Positions 28,300 to 36,346 of a stretch of DNA of 64,000 bases are shown one piece after another. Source of the DNA: Streptomyces pilosus (GTDB lineage Bacteria > Actinomycetota > Actinomycetes > Streptomycetales > Streptomycetaceae); assembly GCF_014649835.1 (NCBI RefSeq), contig NZ_BMTU01000003.1, forward strand, positions 496,001 through 560,000, written 5' to 3'. Positions within the stretch are counted from its first letter, which is position 1. Each line of letters opens with the position of its first letter. A program made the translations under genes and the position numbers. A model generated the notes under the pieces. That model made no database searches and was not told the DNA's origin. It saw nothing but the letters and a program-made list of their open reading frames with translations.

Positions 28300-28640
28300 T
28301 GCCGCTCATCGGGGCGACCGACGTCGAGCACGCGTCCCTCTCCGAGCACGCGTTCCTCTCCGAGCACGCGTCCCTCTCCGAGCACGCGCTCCTCTCCGAG
28401 CACGCCGGCATCGACCGGGACGTCATCTCCCCGCTGCTCGGCACGATGCCGATCGTCGCCGTGGTGAGACGCACCGGCGTCTTCGCGTACATCGCCGTCC
28501 GGGCGGCCCGCCGGGCGCGCGGCGGACCGTACCGGGTCTGCCGGCGGCTCGGCGTGCCCGTGGTGCCGTTCCTCGTCACCGCGGTCACCGTCACCACCGC
28601 GGCCGCGTATGTCTGGCCGCGCTACTTCGTCCTGGTGTGA
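28299..28640 (+). CDS. Small membrane protein with 18-bp tandem repeats
   Basis: A 113-aa ORF. After MPLIGATDV it carries four copies of a six-residue unit ([24 protein letters not shown]) and a partial fifth. Then come [20 protein letters not shown], a basic stretch ([20 protein letters not shown]) and one membrane helix ([20 protein letters not shown]) ending YFVLV. The repeats could form an amphipathic helix. The stop-start overlap with the preceding small ORF is the only ribosome-entry evidence. It precedes the cation-antiporter island, but a functional link is speculative. Confidence 0.5.
   Translation: MPLIGATDVEHASLSEHAFLSEHASLSEHALLSEHAGIDRDVISPLLGTMPIVAVVRRTGVFAYIAVRAARRARGGPYRVCRRLGVPVVPFLVTAVTVTTAAAYVWPRYFVLV
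28326..28406 (+). repeat. 18-bp tandem repeat, 4.5 copies
   Basis: The unit GAGCACGCGTCCCTCTCC is repeated at 28326, 28344, 28362 and 28380 with single-base variants, ending in a half unit at 28398. It lies in frame within the 28299-28640 ORF, so length changes would not shift the frame. Confidence 0.95.
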
Positions 28641-28745
28641 TCGTGAGGCACGGGATGCGAGAGGACAGCAGATGGATCACACCGGGGACCGCGCCGACGT
28701 CTTCCCACCGCCCCCCGCCGCGAGCCGGCGGCCGAGAAGAGGGCC

Positions 28746-29033
28746 ATGGACGGCCCCGATGACGGACGGCTCCACGAGATCTCGGCCCGGCTGCACCGCG
28801 AGGACCCCCGGTTCGCCCGCGGCCTCGGCGACGGCCGCCCCCGCCGGCCCCGCGAGTACCGGTACGCCCGGGCCTGGCTGCTGCTCGCCGTCGCGCTGGC
28901 CGTGCTGGGTGCCGGCATCGCCCTGGCCCACGGGCTGCTCGTCGCCGCCGGTCTGGTGCTGGCCGGGGTCGCCGGGGAGCTGTTCGACCCGCACCGCGGG
29001 ACGCGGCACCGTCGCGCCCCCCGCCGGTTCTGA
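28746..29033 (+). CDS. DUF3040-family small membrane protein
   Basis: A 95-aa protein with the DUF3040 pattern: an N-terminal helix LHEISARLHREDPRFARGLG, a basic linker, and two hydrophobic segments (WLLLAVALAVLGAGIALA and LLVAAGLVLAGVAGELF) ending in a basic tail. The family is widespread in actinobacteria and its function is unknown. It lies 33 bp upstream of the CPA1 antiporter and is probably co-transcribed with it. Confidence 0.85.
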   Translation: MDGPDDGRLHEISARLHREDPRFARGLGDGRPRRPREYRYARAWLLLAVALAVLGAGIALAHGLLVAAGLVLAGVAGELFDPHRGTRHRRAPRRF

Positions 29034-29066
29034 CGCCGGGGCCGCGCACCGCCCGGGGACCGTGCG

Positions 29067-30578
29067 ATGACCCTGTCCGAGCTGTACGTGACGCTGCTCA
29101 TCGGCGGCGCCGTCCTGCTGGCCAGCATCGCCGCCGCCCGCACCGCCCACCGCGTCGGCCTGCCGAGCCTGCTGCTGTTCCTGGCGGTCGGCGTGATCGC
29201 CGGCGAGGACGGGCTCGGCCTGGAGTTCGACGACGCCCAGCTCGCGCAGGCGCTGGGGACGGCGGCGCTGGGCCTGATCCTCGTCGAGGGCGGCCTGAGC
29301 ACCCGCTGGGACGACGTCCGGCGCCAGTTGGCCCCCGCCGGCGTGCTCGCCACCGTGGGAGTGGCCCTCTCGGTGGGAGTGACCGCCACCGGCGCGCACT
29401 TCCTGCTGGGCATGGAGTGGCAGCTGGCGCTGCTGCTCGCGGCGATCGTCTCCTCCACCGACGCCGCCGCCGTGTTCGCCGTCCTGCGCGCGCTGCCGAT
29501 GCCGGAGAAACTGCGCGGGCTGGTGGAGGCGGAGTCCGGCTTCAACGACGCCCCCACCATCATCCTGGTCCTGGTCTTCTCCACCGCCACCGCGGACCTG
29601 CCGGGCCCCGGCCCCCTCGTCGGCAACCTGATCTTCCAGCTCGCGGTCGGCGGCACCCTGGGCGTGCTGATCGGACTGCTGGGCGTCACCGCGCTGCGCC
29701 ACATCGCCCTGCCCGCCACCGGGCTCTACCCGCTGGCCACGGTCGGCTTCGGCGTCATCGCCTTCGCCGCCGCCGGAGCGGTCGACGCCAGCGGCATCAT
29801 CGCCGCGTACCTGTCCGGCCTGGTGCTGGGCAACTCCCGGCTGCCGCACCGCGCCGCCACCCGGTCCTTCGCAGAGGGCGTCGGCTGGCTGGCGCAGATC
29901 GGCCTGTTCGTCATGCTCGGCCTGCTGGTCGACCCCAGCGAACTGACCTCCGCGGTCGTCCCGGCCCTGGTCGTCGGTTCGGTCCTGCTGCTCGTCGCCC
30001 GCCCCATCTCCGTGGTGCTGTGCCTGCTGCCGTTCCGGATCCCCTGGCGCGAGCAGACGTTCATCTCCTGGGCGGGCCTGCGCGGCGCGGTGCCGATCGT
30101 CCTCACCACGTTCCCCATCGTCGCGGGCATCGACGGGGCCGGTGACGTGCTCAACATCGTGTTCGTCCTCGTCATCATGTTCACCCTGATCCAGGGTCCG
30201 ACCCTGCCCGCCGTGGCCCGGCGCCTGGGACTGGTCAGGACCGGGGCACTGCGCGAGATCCAGGTGGAGACCGCACCGCTCGACGTACTGGACGCCGACC
30301 TGCTCACGGTCACCGTCCCGCCGGACTCCCGGCTGCACGGCGTCGCCGTCTTCGAGCTGCGCCTGCCGCCGCCGACCGTCGTCACCCTGATCGTCAGGGA
30401 GGGCACGACGCTGGTCCCCGACCGGGAGACCGTGCTGCGCGCCGGCGACGAACTGCTGCTCATCACCACCCCGCTGACCCGCGAGGCGGCGGAACGCCGG
30501 CTGCGCGCCATCGGCCGCCGGGGCAAACTGGCCCGGTGGCTCGGCGAGCAGGGGGCGCCGAGCATGAGTGACGGCTGA
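29067..30578 (+). CDS. Potassium/proton antiporter, CPA1 type with TrkA-C domain (CvrA/NhaP2-like)
   Basis: A 503-aa membrane transporter with about 12 helices and a regulatory tail. Motifs include AVGVIAGEDGLGLEFDDA, the ion-site region SSTDAAAVFAVLRAL, the conserved AESGFNDAPTIILVLVF and SWAGLRGAVPIVLTTFPI. Residues about 410-490 are a TrkA-C domain (LLTVTVPPDSRLHGVAVFEL ... VLRAGDELLLITTPLTREA) that should bind nucleotides such as c-di-AMP or ATP. The likely role is K+ (or Na+) efflux in exchange for protons under high salt or alkaline pH. The start is ATG at 29067. Confidence 0.93.
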   Translation: MTLSELYVTLLIGGAVLLASIAAARTAHRVGLPSLLLFLAVGVIAGEDGLGLEFDDAQLAQALGTAALGLILVEGGLSTRWDDVRRQLAPAGVLATVGVALSVGVTATGAHFLLGMEWQLALLLAAIVSSTDAAAVFAVLRALPMPEKLRGLVEAESGFNDAPTIILVLVFSTATADLPGPGPLVGNLIFQLAVGGTLGVLIGLLGVTALRHIALPATGLYPLATVGFGVIAFAAAGAVDASGIIAAYLSGLVLGNSRLPHRAATRSFAEGVGWLAQIGLFVMLGLLVDPSELTSAVVPALVVGSVLLLVARPISVVLCLLPFRIPWREQTFISWAGLRGAVPIVLTTFPIVAGIDGAGDVLNIVFVLVIMFTLIQGPTLPAVARRLGLVRTGALREIQVETAPLDVLDADLLTVTVPPDSRLHGVAVFELRLPPPTVVTLIVREGTTLVPDRETVLRAGDELLLITTPLTREAAERRLRAIGRRGKLARWLGEQGAPSMSDG

Positions 30579-31049
30579 GGCGGGCGCCCCACGACCGCCG
30601 ACGGCGTGCTTTCCTCCCCATAAGCAGGCACATGAGATGTATAAGTATTTCGCCGTACGGTAAACTTCTTAACCGAGTCCTGGCGCTCCATTGAGCGGCC
30701 GAATGCTCAGTTCATGAGAAGCGGATCTCGGATGCGACGAGGGGAACGTGCCATGCGCCGACGTGACATGCACCAGCCCGTACGCATCGACAACGCCGCC
30801 CGCGACAGCGTCCCCGAACCGGGGACCGCCCTCCCCGGCGCCTGATCTCCCGGCTCGCACCCACCGCGCACACCGCCGGATGCCCCCTGCCCGAACGCGG
30901 ACGACCGTTGCACGGCACGGCACGCACCGGCCGCCCGGGCGCCGCCGCACCGCTGCGGCACCGCCGCCACGCATCCCCGCGCATCGCCGCACCCTCACGC
31001 CCTCACCAGGCACTGACGCCGCCGTCACCGAACCGGAGGACCGACGCCC
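30579..31049 (+). other. Long leader region upstream of CPA2 antiporter
   Basis: A 471-bp gap. Its first part (30618-30675) is unusually AT-rich for this genome (GAGATGTATAAGTATTTCGCC, GGTAAACTTCTTAACCG) and probably holds the promoter. A short ORF with a good ribosome-binding site lies at 30753-30845. The remaining 200 bp before the antiporter GTG are GC-rich and look untranslated. I see no match to the ydaO (c-di-AMP) riboswitch core. Confidence 0.5.
30753..30845 (+). CDS. Possible 30-aa leader peptide
   Basis: GAGGGGA lies 7 nt before ATG 30753; the peptide reads MRRRDMHQPVRIDNAARDSV and ends PGTALPGA before TGA at 30843. ATGs at 30714 and 30732 are in frame. It lies 204 bp upstream of the CPA2 antiporter start on the same probable transcript. 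Confidence 0.4.
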   Translation: MRRRDMHQPVRIDNAARDSVPEPGTALPGA

Positions 31050-32267
31050 GTGCACAACACCGCCGCCATGCTCATCGAACTCGGCGCGATCATTCTCGCC
31101 CTGGGCCTGCTGGGCCGCCTCGCCGGACGCATGGGCTTCTCGCCCATCCCCCTCTACCTCCTGGTCGGCCTCGCCTTCGGCCACGGCGGCATCCTCCCCC
31201 TGCGCGCCAGCGAGGAGTTCACCGCCACCGGCGCCGAGATCGGCGTCATCCTGCTGCTGCTCCTGCTCGGCCTGGAGTACAGCGCCTCGGAACTGGTCAC
31301 CAACCTCAAGACCCAATACCCCTCCGGCGCGGTCGACTTCGTCCTCAACGCGGTGCCCGGCGCCGTGGCGGCACTGATCCTCGGCTGGGGCCCGGTGGCC
31401 GCCGTCGCACTGGCCGGCGTCACCTGGATCTCGTCCTCCGGCGTCATCGCCAAGGTCCTCGGCGACCTGCGCAGGCTCGGCAACCGCGAAACCCCCGTGG
31501 TGCTCGGCGTCCTCGTCATCGAGGACCTCGCCATGGCCGTCTACCTGCCGATCCTCACCGCCCTGCTGGCCGGCGCCGGCCTGGCCGGCGGCTCCGTCAC
31601 CCTGCTGATCTCGCTGGGCACCGTCGGCGCGGTCCTCTACCTCGCGCTGCGCCACGGACGGCTGATCAGCCGAGCGGTCTCCTCCGACAACGCGGAGATG
31701 CTGCTGCTGGTCGTCCTCGGCCTGACCCTCCTGGTCGCCGGCCTCGCCCAGGAACTGCACGTCTCCGCGGCCGTCGGCGCGTTCCTCGTCGGCATCGCCC
31801 TGTCCGGCGAGGTCGCCGAGGGCGCGAGCAGTCTCCTCACCCCGCTGCGGGACCTGTTCGCCGCCGTCTTCTTCGTCTTCTTCGGCCTGTCCACCGACCC
31901 CGCCGACATCCCGCCCGTCCTGCTGCCGGCCCTGCTCCTCGCCGTCGTCACCGCGCTCACGAAGATCGCCACCGGCTGGTACGCGGCACGCCGCGCCGGA
32001 ATCAGGGGCGCGGGCCGCTGGCGGGCGGGCGGCACCCTGGTCGCGCGGGGCGAGTTCTCCATCGTCATCGCGGGCCTCGCCGTCGGCGTCGAGCCCCGCA
32101 TCGGCCCCCTGGCCACGGCGTACGTGCTGCTCCTGGTCGTCATCGGCCCGCTGACCGCCCGCTGGACCGAGCCCCTGGCCCGCCGCCTCACCCGCCGGCC
32201 GGCCGCACACCGGGCGGGCCCGGCGGACGAGGACCGCGCCGAGCCGGCCACCCACGCCCACGCCTGA
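31050..32267 (+). CDS. Cation:proton antiporter, CPA2 type (KhtU/KefB-like)
   Basis: A 405-aa membrane protein with about 12 helices. Motifs: RLAGRMGFSPIPLYLLVGLA, LLLLLLGLEYSASELVTNLK, the unwound-helix region SSSGVIAKVLGDL, and ARGEFSIVIAGLAVGVEPR. It lacks its own RCK domain, and the KhtT-like subunit needed for regulation is encoded 30 bp downstream on the opposite strand. KhtTU pairs export K+ or NH4+ in exchange for protons. The start is GTG at 31050 after GGAGGA. Confidence 0.92.
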   Translation: MHNTAAMLIELGAIILALGLLGRLAGRMGFSPIPLYLLVGLAFGHGGILPLRASEEFTATGAEIGVILLLLLLGLEYSASELVTNLKTQYPSGAVDFVLNAVPGAVAALILGWGPVAAVALAGVTWISSSGVIAKVLGDLRRLGNRETPVVLGVLVIEDLAMAVYLPILTALLAGAGLAGGSVTLLISLGTVGAVLYLALRHGRLISRAVSSDNAEMLLLVVLGLTLLVAGLAQELHVSAAVGAFLVGIALSGEVAEGASSLLTPLRDLFAAVFFVFFGLSTDPADIPPVLLPALLLAVVTALTKIATGWYAARRAGIRGAGRWRAGGTLVARGEFSIVIAGLAVGVEPRIGPLATAYVLLLVVIGPLTARWTEPLARRLTRRPAAHRAGPADEDRAEPATHAHA

Positions 32268-32297
32268 CCGCCCGGGGCACCGGCCGGGCCCGGAGCG

Positions 32298-32786
32298 TCA
32301 CTCCCGGCCGAGGATCCCCGCGGCCGCCCCGACACCCTCCCGGGTGCCGATCACGATCAGGGTGTCACCGCCGGCCAGCCGGAAGTCCGGCCCGGGCGAC
32401 GGGACGGCCTCCGTCCGGCGCAGTACGGCGACCACGGACACCCCGGTGTCCGTACGCATCCGGGTGTCCCCCAGCCGCCGCCCGCTCCAGTACGACCCCG
32501 CCGGCAGCTCCACCCGCTCGGCCACCAGGCCCAGTTCGGCCGTCGCCAGCAGGTTCGGGCTGTGGTGGGCGGGCATCACCGCGTCGATGACCGCCCCCGC
32601 CTCCTCGGCGGTCATCCGCAGGGACAGCGCGGTGGCGTCCGGGTCGTCGGTGCGGTACGTGTTCAGCGTCCGGGAGCCGTCGAGGTGCGCGATCACCGAC
32701 AGCCGCCGCCCCTCCCGCGTGGCCAGGTCGTACCGCACACCGATCCCCGGCAACGGCGTGTGCCCCATGCGCGCGGCGCCGCCCAT
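32298..32786 (-). CDS. KhtT-like TrkA-C regulatory subunit
   Basis: A 162-aa cytoplasmic protein. The N-terminal domain LPGIGVRYDLATREGRRLSV and HLDGSRTLNTY is the KhtT/YhaT signature. The C-terminal TrkA-C domain (GRRLGDTRMRTDTGVSVVAV ... RLAGGDTLIVIGTREGVGA) is where the family binds c-di-AMP. It should control the convergently encoded CPA2 antiporter. The start is ATG 32786 with GGGGGA 5 nt upstream. Facing orientation, instead of the more common single operon, is notable. Confidence 0.88.
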   Translation of the reverse strand: MGGAARMGHTPLPGIGVRYDLATREGRRLSVIAHLDGSRTLNTYRTDDPDATALSLRMTAEEAGAVIDAVMPAHHSPNLLATAELGLVAERVELPAGSYWSGRRLGDTRMRTDTGVSVVAVLRRTEAVPSPGPDFRLAGGDTLIVIGTREGVGAAAGILGRE

Positions 32787-32866
32787 GACCGTCCCCCTGC
32801 AAGAAGTGAGTGCCCCTACGGGCCATGACCGACGGCACCCTACGTCACTCCCCTCCCTCCCCGTAA

Positions 32867-33181
32867 TCCACCCCACGCGGCCGCCGCCCGCGCCGGCACG
32901 ACCTGCCCGCGGATCCGGGCGGGAGCGGGGCATGCCGTCTGCCGCTCCCGTCGGACGGCTCCCCGTGGCCCCCCGGCTCCCACATCGTCGCGACGAAGGC
33001 CGGCGGCTGGCCCGCCTGGACACAGCCCGCCGACTGGCCGGACTGCGCCGGCGGACACCGCATGGAGCACCTGCTGACCGTCACCGGCGACATACAGCTG
33101 GGCGACTGCGGCGGCGTCTACTTCTTCCACCGCCCGCAGTGCCCCGGCCACCCCTGGGACTGGCGCTTCGACTGCCACTGA
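32867..33181 (+). pseudogene. C-terminal remnant of a DUF1963-like protein
   Basis: The frame 32867-33181 translates to GSHIVATKAGGWPAWTQPAD, WPDCAGGHRMEHLLTVTGDI, QLGDCGGVYFFHRPQCPGHP and WDWRFDCH. The G-W/P-x-W-T-Q, RMEHLLTV, GDxGxVYxF and RWDFDC-like elements are the C-terminus of DUF1963 (YwqG-type) proteins. There is no ATG, GTG or TTG before residue Met 33062, a stop lies at 32864, and the N-terminal two thirds of the family are absent. It is best read as a decayed or truncated gene. Gene finders that need a start codon would miss it. Confidence 0.6.
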
Positions 33182-33205
33182 CCGCCGGACACCCGGCCGG
33201 CCCCG

Positions 33206-34333
33206 TCAGGACCGGGTGGCGGTCCCGCACCCCGCGTCGCCGCCCTCCCGCACGCGCGTCCCCACCGACGTGCTCCGGTCGTACGGGTCGACCGCGGGAC
33301 CGTCCTCCGGACGCGAGGTCGCGCGCTCCGCGCCGAACTCGGGGGCGAAGTAGCCGGTGAAGGTGTCACAGCCGCCGTTGGTGGTGTCCCCCTTGTAGGA
33401 GACGAGGGAGAACGTACCCGGCTCGGTGACGACCTTCTCCGGGTCGTCCCAGCTCATCACGACCTCGCGGCGCACGATGGTGCGCACGACCTCGTCACTG
33501 CCCGCGGCGGCCCGCACCACGGGATAGACGTAGGTGACGTCGGTGGTCACCTCGACCGCCCCGAGCCTGCCCTCCCGGTACGTGATCCGCCCCCGCGTCT
33601 TCACCACGTCCCCGGCCAACCGGACCTCCGCCGCGTCGAACCGGCTGAACAGCAGCAGGGGATCGTTCTCCCGGCTGGGCGCGCGGAACGCGGCCGCCAG
33701 GTAGTCCCGCACATCCCGCTGATGCGGATTGATCGACGCGATCGCCTTCCCGGGCCGCTCCCCGCGCAGCACAGCGGGGTCCAGACTGGACGCGGCGAGG
33801 AAGTCGCGGGTCTTCTCCAGCGCCCGGGCGACCTGCCCCTTGCTCATCCAGCCGGTCGCCCGCGCCTCGGGCACCCCGATCCCGGCCGTCCCGTCCGCCC
33901 ACCGCGCCGCGGGCGACCCCCGGAACGGCTGTTCCAGCGTGGGACCTGCGGCGGCCGCCGCCGTCGGCGGCGGCTGATCCGGACGCGCCGACTCCACACC
34001 GAGCGGCGCCCCCTCCCCGCCGCCGTCTCCGCCCCCGAACCACCCGGCCACCCACCCCGGAGCCAACGCCACGACCACCAGGGCGACCGCGACCAGCAGA
34101 CCGGCCACGTACCAGCCCTTGCCCCCTCGCCGCCGGACCGGCCGGTGGCCCCGCCACGGCTCCGGCGGCCCGCTCTCCTCCCGCAGCCGCCGCGCCACCA
34201 TCCGGGCCCGCGCCGACGGCTCCTCGGGAGCCCCCTCCGCCCCCGCCTCGGCGTCACGGAGGAAGCGCTCCCACTCCTCGTCCGGTATGGACTCCCCGCC
34301 CTTGCCCACGATGGGCCCGCCCCTCTCACCCAC
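33206..34333 (-). CDS. Hypothetical single-pass membrane protein
   Basis: A 375-aa protein. The N-terminal cytoplasmic part (SIPDEEWERFLRDAEAGAEG ... RARMVARRLREESGP) is followed by one membrane helix (WYVAGLLVAVALVVVALAPG), a Pro/Ala-rich linker and an extracytoplasmic domain of about 230 residues. That domain has SKGQVARALEKTRDFLAASS and a beta-rich half with a Cys (NGGCDTFTGYFAPEFG) and a second near the end (DAGCGT). GTG 34333 has GGGGAGG 6-7 nt upstream; GTG 34309 is an alternative. Secreted-domain proteins of this shape are common in streptomycetes. Function unknown. Confidence 0.8.
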   Translation of the reverse strand: MGERGGPIVGKGGESIPDEEWERFLRDAEAGAEGAPEEPSARARMVARRLREESGPPEPWRGHRPVRRRGGKGWYVAGLLVAVALVVVALAPGWVAGWFGGGDGGGEGAPLGVESARPDQPPPTAAAAAGPTLEQPFRGSPAARWADGTAGIGVPEARATGWMSKGQVARALEKTRDFLAASSLDPAVLRGERPGKAIASINPHQRDVRDYLAAAFRAPSRENDPLLLFSRFDAAEVRLAGDVVKTRGRITYREGRLGAVEVTTDVTYVYPVVRAAAGSDEVVRTIVRREVVMSWDDPEKVVTEPGTFSLVSYKGDTTNGGCDTFTGYFAPEFGAERATSRPEDGPAVDPYDRSTSVGTRVREGGDAGCGTATRS

Positions 34334-34504
34334 CCGGCCCCTCCCCAGGGCCGGCCACTGACAGGGCATCATCACACAACGCGGCCGACGCGATGATCAC
34401 CTCGGCGGGGCCCGGGTCCACGTGCGGCGGACGCACGACTCGCACGAGACGCACGGGGTGGCACACCTGACCACTTGTGCGGGGTTGACTTCCACGGCTG
34501 ACGA

Positions 34505-34753
34505 TCAGCCGTCACCACGGCCGGCCTTCCGCAGGATGTGCGCGGCCATCAGCCGGCCGCCGATCGCGCTCAGCGTGACCGTCAGCGCGAACGACAGCGA
34601 GTCGTCCCACGACTTGCCCCGCACCTCGTGCCAGAACACGGCCGCGGTCCCGGACACGACCAGCGCGTAAGCGAGGAACGCCAGCCACCGTGTCACCCTG
34701 CGTTCACGCCACGAAGGCGCTGCCTCGTTCCCCGGCCGCTGATGCCTCGTCAT
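34505..34753 (-). CDS. Small two-helix membrane protein (hypothetical)
   Basis: An 82-aa protein. The basic start MTRHQRPGNEAAPSWRERRV is followed by two membrane helices (RWLAFLAYALVVSGTAAVFW and SLSFALTVTLSAIGGRLMAA) and ends HILRKAGRGDG. Size and layout resemble small holin-like or element-borne membrane proteins, but no lysis or integration gene is nearby. It lies in the accessory-looking stretch beside tRNA-Pro. Confidence 0.6.
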   Translation of the reverse strand: MTRHQRPGNEAAPSWRERRVTRWLAFLAYALVVSGTAAVFWHEVRGKSWDDSLSFALTVTLSAIGGRLMAAHILRKAGRGDG

Positions 34754-35020
34754 GCCGTCCGGCTACCCCATGAGGGGAAGGACGTGTGGGAGACCCGTGT
34801 CATCACCGACCCCGGCCGACCCCGGCCGATGCCGACCGCGTCACCGCGGAACGGTCCGCCGAGTTCGCCACCGGCCCCCGACACGCCAGTACCCCACCCG
34901 CGACGGCAAGCGCACCCGCCTCCGTGCCACGCCCGCGGCCCTCGCCGTCCACAGGTCACCGCCGGCGGCCGGAGCGCGGTCGGCGCACCCGCGGGCACCG
35001 TGCTCGCCCGTGGTGCCGAG

Positions 35021-35224
35021 TCACCGGCGTGCCAGGTACCGGCGCATCAGCTGGTGTCCGCCCCACCCACCGGCCACCGCCGCTCCCACAGCCGCGGGCC
35101 AGGCCACCGTCTCCGGAGCACCCACCGCCGAGAGCAACGCTCCCACCCCACCGAACCCGGTGACGGCACCGGCGACCCACAACGCGAACCTGAGCCTCTC
35201 CGCCGTCCAGTGCTCCTGCCCCAT
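35021..35224 (-). CDS. Small membrane protein (hypothetical)
   Basis: A 67-aa protein starting MGQEHWTAERLRFALWVAGA, with two hydrophobic stretches (FALWVAGAVTGFGGVGALLS and VAWPAAVGAAVAGGWGGHQL) and a basic C-terminus (MRRYLARR). ATG 35224 has GGGAGGG 8 nt upstream, better than the in-frame ATG at 35251. It is in the same orientation as the preceding small membrane gene and downstream of tRNA-Pro. Function unknown. Confidence 0.55.
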   Translation of the reverse strand: MGQEHWTAERLRFALWVAGAVTGFGGVGALLSAVGAPETVAWPAAVGAAVAGGWGGHQLMRRYLARR

Positions 35225-35347
35225 GAGGCTCACCCTCCCCGCGTCAGCCATCCTCGAGCGACCGGACCTGACGGTCCGCGCCCCTCGGCGAACCCGCATA
35301 CCCCGTGCAGGTGGGACTCAGCCACGCAGGTGGTCCCGCACACGAAA

Positions 35348-35387
35348 CAGGTCCGCCACCTACTCTTACGAGCAGGTGGCGGACCTG
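35348..35387 (-). terminator. Strong hairpin downstream of tRNA-Pro
   Basis: A perfect 14-bp stem (35348-35361 with 35374-35387) with a 12-nt loop begins 12 bp after the tRNA 3' end on the minus strand. Confidence 0.8.
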
Positions 35388-35398
35388 GTACTTCACTG

Positions 35399-35472
35399 TC
35401 GGGGTGGCGGGATTTGAACCCACGACCTCTTCGTCCCGAACGAAGCGCGCTGCCAAGCTGCGCTACACCCCG
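35399..35472 (-). tRNA. tRNA-Pro (anticodon CGG)
   Basis: 74 nt. Acceptor arms CGGGGTG/CACCCCG with discriminator A, D arm GCGC/GCGC, anticodon stem CTTCG/CGAAG with loop TTCGGGA (anticodon CGG), and T arm GTGGG-TTCAAAT-CCCGC. CCA is not encoded. A hairpin terminator follows. No duplicated 3' end (attachment-site scar) was seen elsewhere in the window. Confidence 0.97.
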
Positions 35473-35520
35473 ATCGTCGCTGCTCTCGCGGCGACGACGT
35501 TTACTTTAGCCCACTGCCCG

Positions 35521-36291
35521 CTAGACACGAAATCCGGTTTTCGGGTGGCGGCGGACCGGGTTCGGGCGGGCGTGGTCCAGGGCGACGAGGAGGACGGCCA
35601 CGGCGTAGAAGGAGAGGCCGACGAGGAGGGCGTTCGCGAGGACGCTCCGGTAGCCGTGCCGGGTGACGTCGAGGAAGGGGTACAGGTAGCCGCTGGGGGA
35701 GCCGGGGAGGAGTTCGCCCCGGGCGAGGGTGAAGGCCAGGTAGGCCAGGGGGAAGACGAGCCAGGTCGTGGCCTGGCGCAGGTGCATGCGGGCCGGCGGG
35801 GAGAGCAGGAGCCAGTCGAGCAGCGCGGCGGCCGGGAGCACCGTGTGCAGGGTGTGGGCGGCCAGGGTGGCCGCCCAGGCCGGGCCCGAGGGGGCGGGCG
35901 TCATCGAGAAGGGCGGGGTGGCGTCCGCGAGGAGCAGGTGGTGGACCAGGGCCGCCATGACGACGTAGAGCAGGGCCGCTCCCGTGACGGCGCCCGGCAG
36001 GGGGTGCCGGGCGAGCCACGCGCGGCGGGCGGAGGCCAGCATGACCACGGCCAGGACGAGCGCGCTCTGGACGGCGAAGTAGCTGAGGACGCGGGCCGGG
36101 CTGCCGAGGAGGAGCTCGACCACCACCGCGGCCGTCGCCAGCAGCGCCAGGACGGCGCGGTACGCCGCCGCCACCGGGCGGCGTACCAGGGGGATGACGG
36201 CTCGGGCGGGGACGGCCGAGGGCAGCAGCCGGGGTGACCTGCGCGGCAGGGCGGGCAGGTCCGGTATGTCCCTGGGTATCGGGGCGGTCAT
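35521..36291 (-). CDS. Pr6Pr-family membrane protein
   Basis: A 256-aa integral membrane protein with six predicted helices (for example YRAVLALLATAAVVVELLLG, YFAVQSALVLAVVMLASARR, VTGAALLYVVMAALVHHLLL) and the conserved pattern LLHxxxP: HTLHTVLPAAALLDWLLL and TTWLVFPLAYLAFTLARGEL, then GYLYPFLDVTRHGYRSVLAN. This matches the Pr6Pr family of six-TM proteins with conserved Pro and His. Function unknown. Confidence 0.85.
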   Translation of the reverse strand: MTAPIPRDIPDLPALPRRSPRLLPSAVPARAVIPLVRRPVAAAYRAVLALLATAAVVVELLLGSPARVLSYFAVQSALVLAVVMLASARRAWLARHPLPGAVTGAALLYVVMAALVHHLLLADATPPFSMTPAPSGPAWAATLAAHTLHTVLPAAALLDWLLLSPPARMHLRQATTWLVFPLAYLAFTLARGELLPGSPSGYLYPFLDVTRHGYRSVLANALLVGLSFYAVAVLLVALDHARPNPVRRHPKTGFRV

Positions 36292-36346
36292 GCACCCCAG
36301 CGTGAGCGGACCGGGGAGGTGGGGCGACGTGGGTGGGCCGGACGGG

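Noticed and set aside
28326..28406. CRISPR array
   Set aside because: The 18-bp units are directly abutting and coding in frame, without spacers.
27797..28597. Minus-strand frame with [12 protein letters not shown] repeats
   Set aside because: The repeats are the antisense reading of the 18-bp tandem repeat; the rest is Arg/Pro/Gly-rich with no start signal.
30579..31049. ydaO-type c-di-AMP riboswitch upstream of the antiporter
   Set aside because: The conserved core elements could not be found; only a promoter-like patch and a short ORF are visible.
34750..34998. 82-codon minus-strand ORF between two small membrane genes
   Set aside because: Gly/Arg-rich composition, no hydrophobic segment, no start signal, unlike its neighbours.
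35399..35472. tRNA-Pro as the attachment site of an intact integrative element
   Set aside because: No integrase, excisionase or duplicated tRNA 3' end in the window.
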